Origin: Ophioderma brevispina
Lineage: Eukaryota; Echinodermata; Ophiuroidea; Amphilepidida; Ophiodermatidae
Assembly (NCBI GenBank): GCA_023653785.1
Contig: JAMKCH010078878.1
Span: 107,870 to 171,869 of the forward strand
DNA length: 64,000 bases
Direction of reading: 5' to 3'
Shown here: one piece after another, positions 35,340 through 46,454 of the stretch
Layout of the letters: each line of letters starts with the position of its first letter
Position numbering within the stretch: the first letter of the stretch is position 1
Notes under the pieces: model-generated
Told to the model about the DNA's origin: nothing
The model's input: only the letters and a program-made list of their open reading frames with translations
The model's database searches: none
Program-made: the position numbers and the translations under genes

Positions 35340-35944
35340 CTTCTTTCTTTCGTCACAATCTTTGTAATTTCAACAGTAGTTTCTTTCTTCTGTTTTGTTG
35401 CCTCTTAAGAAATTCTGGTGTATTTCAAATTCTACTGCACCTACGGGGTGGGGAGCCTTTATCATCTCTACCTCAGCTGTAACAACTTCGGGTTCTTCGG
35501 ATATTTCTCTTCACAAGACTTTTTTCTTTTATTTACCTTTTGAACTGTTCATAACATCCAAGTCTTCGGTGCTTCCCAAGATTTGTAGGTTTAGTTTTCG
35601 TTTCCATCTCACCACTTCTTGGTTTGGGCATTTCTATTTCTCAGTTGGTTTAGGGCGTTTATGCTACTTCCATTAACTCTGGTTTGGGTGCTTTCTTCGT
35701 CTGACTTGGAGCAAATGTTAACTTCAACGGTCCTCCTCACGTTCATTCAGGCCGCCTCTTCAGTGTTTTTGGTGCAAAGGTACTCTCTAACAGTTTTTCG
35801 GTTTAGAGCTGCTTCCATTTGGTTTGGGTGAAGTTTATTTCCACATCAGTCTCAGGTTTTGGGTGCTCTCTTGTGTTGGTTTTAAGGAGTGACCCCACTG
35901 TAAACAGTTGCCTCCTAGGCGCCTCCTCCCGACTTCGGTAACTA
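35340..35944 (-). CDS. Titin-like PEVK exon, 1.48-kb array copy 4 (noisy)
   Basis: It aligns end to end with copies 1 and 2. The acceptor CTGGCAG|TAGTTACCG is preserved and the donor reads AAG|GTTTAC. More than twenty one- and two-base indels, many in T or G runs on the plus strand, scramble the frame. Only islands of the repeat and of the EEPEVVTAEVE block can be read. Confidence 0.5.
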
Positions 35945-36818
35945 CTGCCAGGTAAAAACAAGTGTACGCCTTTCTTTTCTATTTCATTACATTTCTAGAA
36001 ATAGATAATTTTGGATCTTACATTGACCCATCTCATGCGAGCCCAGTTCTGATAAAGGTAGAAGGTTTGTCCTTAGAAGTGTGAAGGTAAAGGTTGCTTT
36101 TAAATGTGAGAAGTATCGGATAGTTAAGAGGAATAACAGCTTGTACCCTCTCTCAGTTAATGTTCGGGATCTAAGCAGTATATCCAAAGAACAGGATTAA
36201 TCTCCATTCCGTTCATGCTGTTTTTGACCGACTTTGATGAGTCCAACATGCATTATAGAAGACTAAGAGAGTGCCTTTAGAGGCTCACTGTCACAGGGAG
36301 TTGCGTCAAGGAAAGGATGGGGGTGGTTCAGGTAGAAGGGTTCCATGGGATAGTATAACAGATTTTGAGTTACGAAGAGAATCAGGTAGCCCACAAAAAA
36401 TGCCTTTAAATACAACTAGTTAACTCACACCATAGGTGTGCCTTTCTAGGCAGTGCATGAACAAAGGGGGTCGTAAAAAATTATCATAGCAAAATCACAT
36501 CACTACTACTACATTCAAGAGTTCAATAGATTGAAAGTCCAACATATTCCCGTAACAAACCGTGTAGGTTTCATATAACCCGCCGAACCTAGTCACCTAA
36601 CGGTAAAAGTAGGACACCGATCAGTTGAATCTTGACGCAAACATTAATTATCACGCTTTATTCCGTTGTCGTCTTATGGAGTTTAGACTTGGCCCCTCAG
36701 ACTATACATCTCCGTTCACTGAATGTTAATTGAAATGTTGCAAATATCCTCAAAAGTATTAAATTGAACTTTTCATTTATTTGGGTTCATGCCAAATCAA
36801 GCAAAGTTATGCAATGTC

Positions 36819-37426
36819 CCTTCTTTCTTCAAATCTTTGTAATGTCAAACAGGAGTTTCTTATCGTTTTTTCCTCTTTCAGGAATTCTGGTGTAATTTTC
36901 AAATTCATCTACTGCTACTTCTACTGGCACCTACCGGAGTGGGAGCCGTTTATATCATCTCACCTCGCTGTACTACTTCGGGTTCTTTCTTCGGGTATTT
37001 CTTCCACAGAGACTTCTTTTTAAGCTCTTTGAACTTTTCAATACCACTCAAGTCTTCAGTAGTGCGCTTCCCAAGGAGTTGTAGGTTTAGGTTCAGCTCC
37101 ATCTAACCACTTCTGGTGTTGGGGCATTTCTTCTGTGGTTTAGGCGTTAATGCACTTCCAATTACCTCTGGTGGTGGGTGCTTCTTCAGTTGCTTTGGAG
37201 CAAATGTTACTTTCACGGTCGCACGTTCAGGCGCCTCTTCAGTTGGTTTTGGGGCAAAGGTAATCTCTACAGTTTCGGGTTAGAGGAGCTTCTTCTTCAG
37301 GTTGGTTTTGTGCAATGTTATTTTCCATCCACAGTCCCTCATGTTTTGTGCCTCTTCTGGTTTGGGTTTATGAGTGACCTCCACTGTTCGTGTCCTTAGG
37401 CTCCTTCTCCACTACTTCGGTAACCA
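36819..37426 (-). CDS. Titin-like PEVK exon, 1.48-kb array copy 3 (noisy)
   Basis: The full-length exon is recognisable by alignment. The acceptor region has a short insertion (GTGAGCAGTGG instead of GGCAGTAG), repeats are expanded by stray bases, and several words are duplicated (TCTTCTTCAGG near 37290, TACTGCTACTTCTAC near 36912). The donor GT is not intact (GAAGGGACAT). No frame longer than about 80 codons survives. Confidence 0.5.
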
Positions 37427-38330
37427 CTGCTCACTTTCCAGGTAAAAAAAAAAGCAAAAGTGTAAGCCTTTCTTTTCTAATATCATTTACAGTTTCAGAA
37501 ATAAGATCATTTTGGATATACATTCATCCATCTCATCATGCAAGTTCGGAGAAAGGTAGAAAGTTGTCCTTAGATGGACGGTAAAGGTTGTTTTTTTAAA
37601 TTGTAGAAGGTATCCGTTAAAAAAAAAAAGTAAGAGGAATGAACACCTTGAATCTCTCGTTAATGTTCGGGAATCTCAGCATATTAATCCAAAGAACAGG
37701 ATTAATCTGCCATTCCGTTCATGCTGTTGACCGACTGTTGATGATCCAAAAACATGCCATTTATAGAAGACTAAGAGCTTGCCTCTATGGGCTCTCTGCA
37801 CGAAAGTTGCGTTCAAGGAAAGGATGGGATCAGGGAGAAGGTTTCCATGGGACAGTATAACAGCTTTTGAGTTACGAAGAGAGAATTAGGTAGCACACAA
37901 AAATTCCTTTAAAATAAAATTCACACCATAGTTGGTGCATTTTCTTAGCAGTGCATAACCAAAGGTAGGATAAAAAAATTATAGCAAAAATCCATTCACT
38001 AACTACTACATTCAGATTTCAAATCAATTGACATTCCTAACATATTCCTTGACACAACCGTGTAGCTTTATAGTCCGCCGAACTCAAGTCCACCTAAACG
38101 GGAAAAAACTAGGGACACGCGATTCCGTTGAATCTGACGCACATTAAGATCAAACGCTTTACTACTACTCTTTACTCTACCCTCCGTTGTCGTTCTATGA
38201 GTTGACTAATGGCTCCCTGCATACTATTAATCCTCCTTTCACACGGAATGTTAATTGAAATGTTGATAAAATTCACATCCTCACAATTATTACATTAAAC
38301 TTTTCAATGTATTGTTCAATGCAAATGTAC

Positions 38331-38911
38331 CTCTTCTTCTTCACAATCTTTTTTGTAATTTCAACTGTAGTTTTCTCTGTTGTTTCCCTTTAGGAAATTC
38401 GGTGTAATTTGCAAATTCTACTGCCCTACGGGAGCGGGAGCCTTTTATCATCCTCGATACCTCAGCTGTACACAACTTCGGGTTCTTCGGGTATTTCTTC
38501 CACAGAGACTTCTTTTATCCTCTTTGGCACTTTTCAATAACAACTCAAGTCTTCAGGTGCTTCCCAAAGGATGTTTGGTTAAGGTTTTCAGCTCCATCTC
38601 AACCACTTCTGGTTTGGGCTTCTTCAGTTGGTTTATAGGCGTTAATGCTACCTCCATTACCTCTGGTGTGGGTGCTTCTTCAGTTGGCTTTGGAGCAAAT
38701 GTTACTTCAACGGTCTCACGTTCAGGCGCCTCTTCAGTTGGTTTTGGTGCAAAGGTAATCTCTACAGTTTCGGGTTTAGGAGCTTCTTCAGTTGGTTTGG
38801 GTGCAAATGTTATTTCCACAGTCTCAGGTTTGGGTGCCTCTTCTGTTGGTTTAGGAGTGACCTCCACTGTTACAGTTTCCTTAGGCGCCTCCTCCACGAC
38901 TTCGGTAACTA
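38331..38911 (-). CDS. Titin-like PEVK exon, 1.48-kb array copy 2
   Basis: The 5' part (38640-38911) is clean: VVTEVVEEAPKETVTVEVTP, two KPTEEAPKPETVEITFAP repeats, an APERETVEVTFAP repeat and APTPEVMEVALTP. Indels begin at about 38632 and break the Trp motif (HPLGST in place of SPWEAPE) and the rest. The acceptor is TACCTGGCAG|TAG. The donor lies at about 38330 (GAGGTAC) with a base missing. Confidence 0.65.
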
Positions 38912-39806
38912 CTGCCAGGTAAAAGCAAAGTGTAAGCCTTTCTTTTCTAATATCATTACAGTTTCAGAAATAAGATAATTTTGGATCTACATTCATCCAT
39001 CTCATGCGATGCAAGTTCGGAGAAAGGTAGAAAGTTGTCCTTAGAAGTGTGAAGGTAAAGGTTGTTTTTAAATGTGAGAAGGTATACGGTAGTAAGAGGA
39101 ATGAACAGCCTGTGAACTCTCTCAGTTAATGTTCGGGATCTCAGCAGTATTATCCAAAGAACAGGATTCAATCTCCATTCCGTTCATGCTGTTGACCGAC
39201 TTTGATGAGTCAAAAACATGCATTTATAGAAGACTAAGAGAGTGCCTTTAGAGGCTCGCTGTCACAGGGAAAGTTGCGTTCAAGGAAAAGGATGGGATCA
39301 GGGAGAAGGTTCCATGGGCTAGATAACAGAATTTGAGTTACGAAGAGAATTAAGGTAGCACACAAAAAATGCCTTTAAAATAAAATTCACACCATAGTTG
39401 TGCATTTTCTAGCAGTGCATGAGAAAGGTTCTATAAAAGAATTATAGCCAAAAATCACATTACTACACTTACATTCAGAGTTCAATATAAATTGACTTTC
39501 CTAACAGGTCCAGAAAAGAAAACGGTGTGTAGGTTTTATAGTCGCCGAACTCATAGTCCACCTAAAACCGTAAAAAAAGTAGGACATTCGATTCAGTTGA
39601 ATCTTGACGCAACATTAATATCACGCTTTACTCCGTTGTCTTATATGGAGTGTGTGGATATGGCACCCTGCAGACACTATATCTCCTTTCACTGGAATGT
39701 TAATTGAAATGTTGATAAAATTCATCCTCACAATATTTAAAATGAACTTTCAATGTTATTTGGGTCATGCCAAATAAAGCAGAAGTCAGTTATGACAAAT
39801 TGTGAC

Positions 39807-40386
39807 CTTATTCTTCACAATCTTTGTAATTTCAACAGTAGTTTCTTCTGTTGTTTCCTCTTCAGGAAATTCTGGTGTAATTTCAAATTCTACTGCACCT
39901 ACGGGAGTGGGAGCCTTTATCATCTCTACCTCAGCTTGTAAAAACTTCGGGTTCTTCGGGTATTTCTTCCACAGAGACTTCTTTTACCTCTTTGAACTTT
40001 TCAATAACAATCTCAAAGTCTTCAGGTGCTTCCCAAGGAGTGTAGGTGTAGGTTTAGCTTCCATCTCAAACTCACTTAGGTTTGGGCATTTCTTCAGTTG
40101 GTTTAGGCGTTAATTGCTACCCCTCCCAGTATCCTCCGGTGTGGGTGCCTCTTCAGTTGGTTTGGAGCAAATTGACTTCTAACGGTCTCACGTTCAGGCG
40201 CCTCTTCAGTTGGTTTTGGGTGTGCAAAGGTAATCTCTACAGTTTCGGGTTTAGGAGCTTCTTCAGTTGGTTTGGGTGCAAATGTTATTTCCACAGTCTC
40301 AGGTTTGGGTGCCTCTTCTGTTGGCTTAGGAGTGACCTCCACTGTTACAGTTTCCTTAGGCGCCTCCTCCACGACTTCGGTAACTA
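39807..40386 (-). CDS. Titin-like PEVK exon, 1.48-kb array copy 1
   Basis: First array copy in transcript order. The acceptor region TCCCTGGCAG|TAGTTACCG is clean and the first 55 or so codons read VVTEVVEEAPKETVTVEVTP, KPTEEAPKPETVEITFAP twice, and APERETV. Small indels follow near 40140-40220 and 40040-40110. The Trp motif SPWEAPEDFEIVIEKFKEV region and the end KIVKN are readable only by switching frames. The donor is unclear (CTTATTC where CTTCTTTC is expected). Confidence 0.65.
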
Positions 40387-41569
40387 CTGCCAGGGAAAAA
40401 AACAAAGTGTAAGCCTTTCTTTTCTAATATCATTACAGTTTCAGAAATAAGACATTTTGAGATCTACATTCATCCATCTCATGCGATGCAAGTTCTGAGA
40501 AAGGTAGAAAGTTGTCCTTAGAAGTGTGAAGGTAAAGGTTGCTTTTAAATGTGAGAAGGTATACGGTAGTAAGAGGAATGAACAGCTTGTGAACTCTCTC
40601 AGTTAATGTTCGGGATCTCAGCAGTATTATCCAAAGAACAGGATTAATCTCCATTCCGTTCATGCTGTTCACAGACTTTGATGAGTCAAAAACATGCATT
40701 TATAGAAGACTAAGAGAGTGCCTTTAGAGGCTCGCTGTCACAGGGAAAGTTGCGTTCAAGGAAAGGATGGGATCAGGGAGAAGGTTCCATGGGATAGTAT
40801 AACAGAGTTTGAGTTACGAAGAGAATTAAGGTAGCACACAAAAAATGCCTTTAAAATAAAATTCACACCATAGTTGTGTATTTTCTAGCAGTGCATGAAC
40901 AAAGGTATGATAAAAGAATTATCATAGCAAAAATCACATTCACTATTACTACATTTAGAGTTCAATATAAAATTGACATTCGTAGCATATTCCAGAAACA
41001 AACGGGTGTAAGTTTTATAGTCCGCCGAACTCATAGTCCACCTAAACCGGTAAAGAATAGGACACTCCACGATATCGGTAACTACTAAGGTTTCTTGGTC
41101 AATTTAGAGTTTCATAAAAACAATATGGATCTTCAGTCATCCCTCTCCTGCAGTGCAAGTTCTGCTAAGGTCGGGGGTTGTCCTTGGAAGTGTGTTGTTG
41201 TAGGCAAAGGTTGGTTATATATTGTGGATGGATACTTTGGAACGAACTCTCTCAGTTAATGTTTGTGATCTCATCATTGTAATCCAAAGAACATAATATG
41301 CTGCTCAATGACTTTGATGAATCATAACGTGCAATTTCAGAAGATGAGGGGAATGTCTTCGGAAGTCCGCTGCAACAGGGAAAGGGTGCATTCAGGGACA
41401 TTTTCAGGTTACCGGTAAGTATAACAGGTATCAATAGAGCCATAAGGAGAAGGTATGTACAGAAAATGTACATCAAACGAATGTGCATACCAAGGTCGAG
41501 TAGCTTAACAGTAATTGGCTGGTATTATGTACACTGATGGAGAAAAACTAGGTACATAGGCCAATCAGC

Positions 41570-41897
41570 ATGTATGTTGTCTTCAACTGGCACTTCGATA
41601 TTTTCATTACAATCTCAAAATCTTCAGGAGCCTCCCAAGGAGTCGTAGGTTTGGGTGTTTTGTTACTTCAACAGACTCTGATTTGGGTGCTTCTTCAGTT
41701 GGTTTGGGGCAAATGTCACCTCAATGGTTTCGTGTTCGGATGTCTCTTCTATTGGCTTTGATTCAAAAGCTTTTCCAAAGGTTTCTAGTTTGGAAGCCTC
41801 TTGGTTTTGGGGCAAGTGTTGTTTCAACAGTCTCTAGTTTGGGTGCCTCTTCTGTTGGCTTAGGGGTAACTTCAATTGTTACTGAAATTTCGGTTCA
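41570..41897 (-). pseudogene. Truncated, decayed PEVK exon copy
   Basis: An acceptor-like GGGCAG|TGAACCGAAAT and a start resembling VTEVxEE are visible, then KPTEEAPKLETVETTLAP-like repeats in changing frames, then SWEAPEDFEIVMKISK. It stops after the Trp motif: the FEEVKEVPVEEVPEEPE, AAAVEFEIAP and VKKEG parts and a donor are missing. Differences from intact copies are mostly substitutions plus several indels, unlike the homopolymer noise of the neighbouring array, so a real pseudo-exon is more likely. Confidence 0.6.
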
Positions 41898-42453
41898 CTG
41901 CCCAGGCATAAGTGGAGTGAAAGCTCAGTCGGTTAATGTTCGGGGTTTTAATAGGTCCGATCAAAAGCAGTCTCATCTTATCATACCGTTTATGGTTCCA
42001 ATTAAATTACGAACATGGAAATGCCAACAAAGGTGTTTATTGGTGGAGATTGTATTCAGGTAAATATTTTATTTTGGAAATGTAACTCGGTATGGATACA
42101 TAGAAGAGTAGGAAAGGTTAAAGCTGTGGTCATTGGACATGCATATATTATACGTTCTGTAAAAATCAATACTACAAAGACTGTGTAACAGAAAACCATT
42201 CCCTCCATTAATCAACCATACTTGCATGACAGGCTTCCCATGGTGTGTTATTAAAAATACTGAGTGCAGTAAAATTTAAGAAAGTAAGCAATCACAATCC
42301 GGAAGCCATTGCCAGGCTACCGATTAACATGCCATCAAAAGTGAGCGGGATTTCTTTGCAAAATATAGAATACTGGTCAGTTTCAGGATTTAGAAAAAAG
42401 GTGGTGAATCAAGGTTCATGCTTAAACACGTGAAAGGGAGCTAGCAAGTGTAC
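41898..42453. other. Intron with a remnant of the 1.48-kb unit intron
   Basis: No exon. GTTAATGTTCGGGGTTTTAA at about 41932 corresponds to GTTAATGTTCGGGATCTCAG of the neighbouring tandem units, and the following CAGTCTCATCTTATCATACCG resembles their AATCTCCATTCCG. The remainder is unassigned. Confidence 0.5.
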
Positions 42454-43023
42454 CTTCTTTCTTGATAATCGTCCTGACTTCAGTGGTAACTTCCTGTGTT
42501 ACTTCTTCAGGTACTTCCGGTGCAATTTCAAACTCTACTGCAGCTTCTAGAGTTGGGACCTTTTTCACTGCTACTTCAGCTGTGACAACCTCGGGTTTTT
42601 CAGGAACTTCTTCAACGGGCACTTCTTTCACCTCTTCGAATTTTTCAATAACAATCTCAAAGTCTTCAGGAGCTTCCCAAGATGCTGTGGGTTTAGGCTT
42701 AAATTCCACCTCCACCGTCTCCCGTTTGGGCGCTTCTTCAGTTGGTTTGGGTGTTATCCCTACCTCAACAACTTCAGGTTGTGGTGCTTCTTCGGTTGGT
42801 TTTGGAACAAAGGTTACCTCAACAGTTTCCCGTTCGGGCGCCTCTTCAGAGGGTTTAGGTGCAAAGGTGACCTCAACTACCTCCGGTTTTGGTGTTTCTT
42901 CAGTTGGTTTAGGGGCAAATGTTATTTCAACTGTTTCACGTTCGGGTACTTCTTCAGTCGGTTTAGGAGCAACTTCAACCGTCACTGTTTCCTTGGGCGA
43001 TTCTTCCACTATTTCGGTAACTA
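42454..43023 (-). CDS. Titin-like PEVK exon (190 codons, intact)
   Basis: Open throughout; acceptor TCGCTGGCAG|TAGTTACCG, donor AAGAAAGAAG|GTACA, phase 1-1. It starts VVTEIVEESPKETVTVEVAP, followed by 18-residue KPTEE repeats in which KPEVVEV and ERETVEV versions alternate, the Trp motif ASWEAPEDFEIVIEKFEEV, VPVEEVPEKPEVVTAEVAVK, LEAAVEFEIAPEVPEEVT, and the end VRTIIKKEG. A typical member of the class and a good reference for correcting the noisy copies at 34-40 kb. Confidence 0.92.
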
Positions 43024-43533
43024 CTGCCAGCGAAAAAATTAAAAGGCAACTTTTTAAAGTGCAGTAGAACAAACTACTGCTGCCTTTTCATGCCGTAGAG
43101 TTTTAATAATTATTATGAATCTGCATGTACTCCCTCAAACGAAATTAGGGTACCCCATTTCAATATATACATGCACATTCAATTAGCATTTATTTCATTA
43201 AAGGGGTTTAGGTATACGGTATTGGGTATAATCATGATAAAACCATAATTATTTTCGTAAGGGAACAAGAACATTTGACAGTTACTAACAAGAAAATAAC
43301 GCTGTGTGCAATTACATAAACAAATCGCGTTGTAGCAAGTATATTGTTGCGATTATATAAGTAGCTGAATTTTTTTCTGATTGTAGTAGGCAAAGTAAAT
43401 ATCAACGTCAGCAACTAAGGTGTTTGAACAATTTGAAATACATGCAATTGAGGTACAAAATGTGCTGAAATCCATAAAAATGAACAAGCTTCATGCAACG
43501 TAAGAACATGCGAAGGCAGAAAAGTACAAGTAC
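43024..43533. other. Intron, no exon seen
   Basis: AT-rich intron of 510 bp; no exon, RNA gene or mobile element recognised. Confidence 0.55.
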
Positions 43534-44106
43534 CTTCTTCCTTGATAACCTTCTTGACTTCGATGGTTGTAACTTCTGGTTTTACTGTTTCAGGTATTTC
43601 TGGAGCAATTTCAAATTCTACAGCAGCTGCTGTAGTGGGCGCCTCTTTCATCTCAACTTCCGTAGTGACAATCTCGGGCTCATCAGGCACCTTTTCCACA
43701 GGAACTTCTTTAACCTCTTCAAACTTTTCAATAACAATCTCAAAGTCTTCAGGTGCTTCCCAAGGAGATGAAGGCTTAGGCTTAAACTCTACCTCAACAA
43801 CCTCTGGTTTTGGTGCTTCTTCAGTTGGCTTTGGTGTTATTGCAACTTCTGCAACCTCTGGTTTGGGCATCTCTTCTGTTGGTTTAGGAGCAAATGTTAC
43901 CTCAACGGTCTCACGTTCCGGTGCCTCTTCAGTTGGTTTAGGTGCAAAGGTAATCTCTACAGCTTCGGTTTTAGGAGCTTCTTCAGTTGGTTTAGGTGCA
44001 AATGTTATTTCCACAGTCTCAGGTTTGGGTGCCTCTTCTGTTGGCTTAGGAGTAACCTCAACAGTCACAGTTTCCTTTGGAGCCTCCTCCACGACTTCTG
44101 TAACCA
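43534..44106 (-). CDS. Titin-like PEVK exon (191 codons, intact)
   Basis: Best-preserved member of its class, with acceptor ATCTGGCAG|TGG, donor GAAGAAG|GTACT, phase 1-1. From the start: VVTEVVEEAPKETVTVEVTP, then 18-residue repeats with the consensus KPTEEAPKPETVEITFAP (alternate copies read APERETVEVTFAP), the Trp motif SPWEAPEDFEIVIEKFEEV, VPVEKVPDEPEIVTTEVEMK, APTTAAAVEFEIAPEIPE, and the end VTTIEVKKVIKEEG. The composition (P, E, V, K, T dominant; one Trp; no Cys) suggests a disordered elastic chain as in titin PEVK. Confidence 0.92.
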
Positions 44107-44633
44107 CTGCCAGATAAAAATTAAAATGCAACTTTTGGGATAGTAATTTCACAGTAGAGCAATCTTCTATTGCGCAATTCACCTTTTCATGCAATGGAGT
44201 TTTAAAACTAATTTTTAAATATGCTACTTCAAATAAGGTCAGGGTAAAATCTACAGTGATGCACTTTCTATTATATTGGGTTATATTTATGAGGAAATAT
44301 TTTGAATGGTAATCAAGTCTTATTATTTGTATTGATGTGTTTTATTTACATGATTTGTCAGCTTTTGCATATACCCTGTTTTCTTGGGTTGTGTTAGTAG
44401 GCACTGGTGGGAATTGTTTTGTACAAAACCTGCACAATTCTTTAACCCATGAAATATAAAAGTATCCCAAGTGAATGTTACATTAACGTGATAGTCATGC
44501 TACAAACCAGGAAGACAAGAACCGATCTGTTTTTACATTTTTTACAAAATCTCTCCCTTTCATATAGAGTTGACGGCATATCAAAGCTTCATGCAGAGAG
44601 GGTCATACCAAAGGGAAAAAGATCAGCATGTAC
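44107..44633. other. Intron, no exon seen
   Basis: AT-rich intron of about 530 bp between two intact PEVK exons; no other element recognised. Confidence 0.55.
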
Positions 44634-45122
44634 CTTCTTCCTTAACAACTTTCTTGACTTCTATAGTAGTGACCTCCGGTGTGACTTCCTCCAGTAATTC
44701 CTCTGGAACCTTTTCAACTGCGACTTCTTTTACTTCTTCAAACTTTTCAATCACAATTTCAAAGTCATCAGGTGCTTCCCAATGAGAGGTAGGTTTCGGT
44801 TTAAGTTCTACCTCAACAACCTCTGGTTTGGGTGCTTCAGTTGGTTTGGGAGTAATATCTACTTTAACCATTTCAGGTTTGGGTTCCTCTTCCGTTGGTT
44901 TAGGAGCAAATGTAACCTCAACAGTTTCACGTTCAGGTGCCTTTCCTGTAGGTTTTGGTTCAAAAGTGATCTCGACAGTTTCTGGTTTTGGTGCTTCTTC
45001 AGTTGGTTTTGGTGCAAACGTTATTTCAACAGTTTCACGTTCAGGTCTTTCTTCTGTTGGCTCAGGAGCAAGCTCAACTGACACTGTTTCCTTGGGCATT
45101 TCCTCCACAATTTCTGTAACCA
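44634..45122 (-). CDS. Titin-like PEVK exon, internally shortened (163 codons)
   Basis: Open throughout; acceptor at CTAGCAG|TGGTTACAG (phase 1), donor GAAGAAG|GTACA. It begins VVTEIVEEMPKETVSVELAP, has five 18-residue repeats of the KPTEEAPxxETVEITFAP type, the Trp motif HWEAPDDFEIVIEKFEEV, and ends VTPEVTTIEVKKVVKEEG. It is 27-28 codons shorter than its neighbours because the EPEVVTTEVEMKKAPTxAAAVEFEIAP block is missing, leaving VPEELLEEVTPEV. The deletion keeps the frame. One repeat is a residue short (KPTEAPKPE). Confidence 0.9.
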
Positions 45123-45195
45123 CTGCTAGACATAAATAAAATTCAAACATAACCCCCTCTGGTTATACAAAGGTTCACAACATTTATGGATAATA

Positions 45196-45218
45196 TGTAC
45201 ATACATACATACATACAT
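45196..45218 (+). repeat. (ATAC)n microsatellite
   Basis: About five consecutive ATAC units, a simple repeat in the intron upstream (transcript sense) of the 44634-45122 exon. Confidence 0.8.
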
Positions 45219-45549
45219 GCCAAATAGTGTACAAAATATAGAAATTAGAGACAAAGCCGGAGTTTATATAGCTCAATGTTTAACACATAAAGACCTACAT
45301 ATAATATACCTGTCTGCATATAATTATATTTTAAAATTTGAAATTTTACCATTGTCATCAAAAGAATAACTTTAGGAGGAGATTTTTTAGGATACGAATT
45401 TCTCTCAAATTTCACTGGATCGGTCGTAGACCACCTACCGAGAACGTTTCGAATGTTTATTGGACAAACAGGTGCAAAAGAAAACCTCAAACCTTGTTTT
45501 GAACTTGCCTGCTATCGTAATCGTTCCCCATAGAAAACCGTGCTTTGAC

Positions 45550-45571
45550 TTTCTGTCGTGCACGACAGAAA
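45550..45571. repeat. Perfect 22-bp palindrome
   Basis: TTTCTGTCGTG followed directly by CACGACAGAAA, with no mismatch and no loop. It sits in an intron; its function is unknown. Confidence 0.9.
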
Positions 45572-46097
45572 CTACTAAATCATCATCTTATTACATAAAG
45601 ACGGCGTATTCGGCTTATTCACTTCAGGTGTGATCTAACACATTAGTAAGCATTCCAAATATGTAAAAAACCGGGGTTCGATAAAAATTGGGGGCGCTTC
45701 TTTCTGGAAATCTCCTCATGTCTCTTTAAACATTCCAAACACTAGGTTTGTCAACAATTTCTAAACACTGAATTTGAACTAATAACAATGTAATCTTCTT
45801 TTGTTTAGTGGCATACTCAATTAGTGGTACTCAAGATAAATTGATAACAGTATTCATACGAGCGGTGAACAGGACTGGACTTTAAAGATATTATACTGAG
45901 GGTTGTATGAAAAAGTCCAAATCACATGAGTGACTGTATTACATACACAGCCAGATTCTAACTCATGGTGTAGCCAAATGTATCCCTTAATGCATTATCG
46001 ATGCAGAACCTACACCTTAGGATTTGTGAACTACACAAGCCATTGGGTACATTACAGCTAAGATTTATTAGTACCTATCATCTCCTATAATGTTGGG

Positions 46098-46306
46098 CAG
46101 TGGCGTATCGGGCCTACCCGGTCTGAGGGGGCAAATTTCCCAGTCTTGGGAAATTTTCCCTCTCAGGGGGGTCAAAAGGCCAGTTTTTCCCGGTCAGAGG
46201 GCTAAAAAACGGCTGATTTAGCATGATTTTTGCAAATTTTTTCCCGGCCAAAGTCGTGTGGGGGGGGGGGCAAACTTCCCCCTGCCCCCCGCCTGTTACG
46301 CCACTG
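46098..46306. mobile_element. hAT-type MITE with 8-bp target duplication
   Basis: The ends are perfect 10-bp inverted repeats (CAGTGGCGTA / TACGCCACTG), and the element is flanked on both sides by the same octamer ATGTTGGG (46090-46097 and 46307-46314). An 8-bp target-site duplication with CAG...CTG ends is typical of the hAT superfamily. At 209 bp with no coding capacity it is non-autonomous. The interior is G-run rich (a run of 10 G or more at about 46260-46270), and the left half contains an inverted GGGAAATTT/AAATTTCCC pair. Confidence 0.85.
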
Positions 46307-46454
46307 ATGTTGGGTACTCTAAAGCTGCATGCCAGGTGAATGAAGGGACATGTGAAGGCCAATGGTAGGTGATACAGAGACAGGCAACACTTTCAACCAT
46401 AGAGGGCATCAAACATTCCACTGCTGTTTTCTCTTTTCAAGCATACTAATATTA

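Larger units (their letters stand above)
33170..41150 (-). repeat. Tandem array of ~1.48 kb exon+intron units
   Basis: The junction word AAGTGTAAGCCTTTCTTTTC (with variants) just 5' of each exon recurs at about 33175, 34445, 35955, 37450, 38925 and 40405. Intervals are about 1.27 kb for the oldest and about 1.48-1.51 kb for the rest. Each intron carries the same blocks: GTTAATGTTCGGGATCTCAG, ACAGGATTAATCTCCATTCC, GACTTTGATGAGTCAAAAAC, TTTAGAGGCTCGCTGTCACA, ATAGTCCACCTAAAACCG. Intron similarity is as high as exon similarity. Confidence 0.85.

Noticed and set aside
33882..38330. Calling the inner array exons pseudogenes
   Set aside because: Indels are as dense in introns as in exons, and many sit in homopolymers, while edge copies are clean; sequence error is the simpler explanation.
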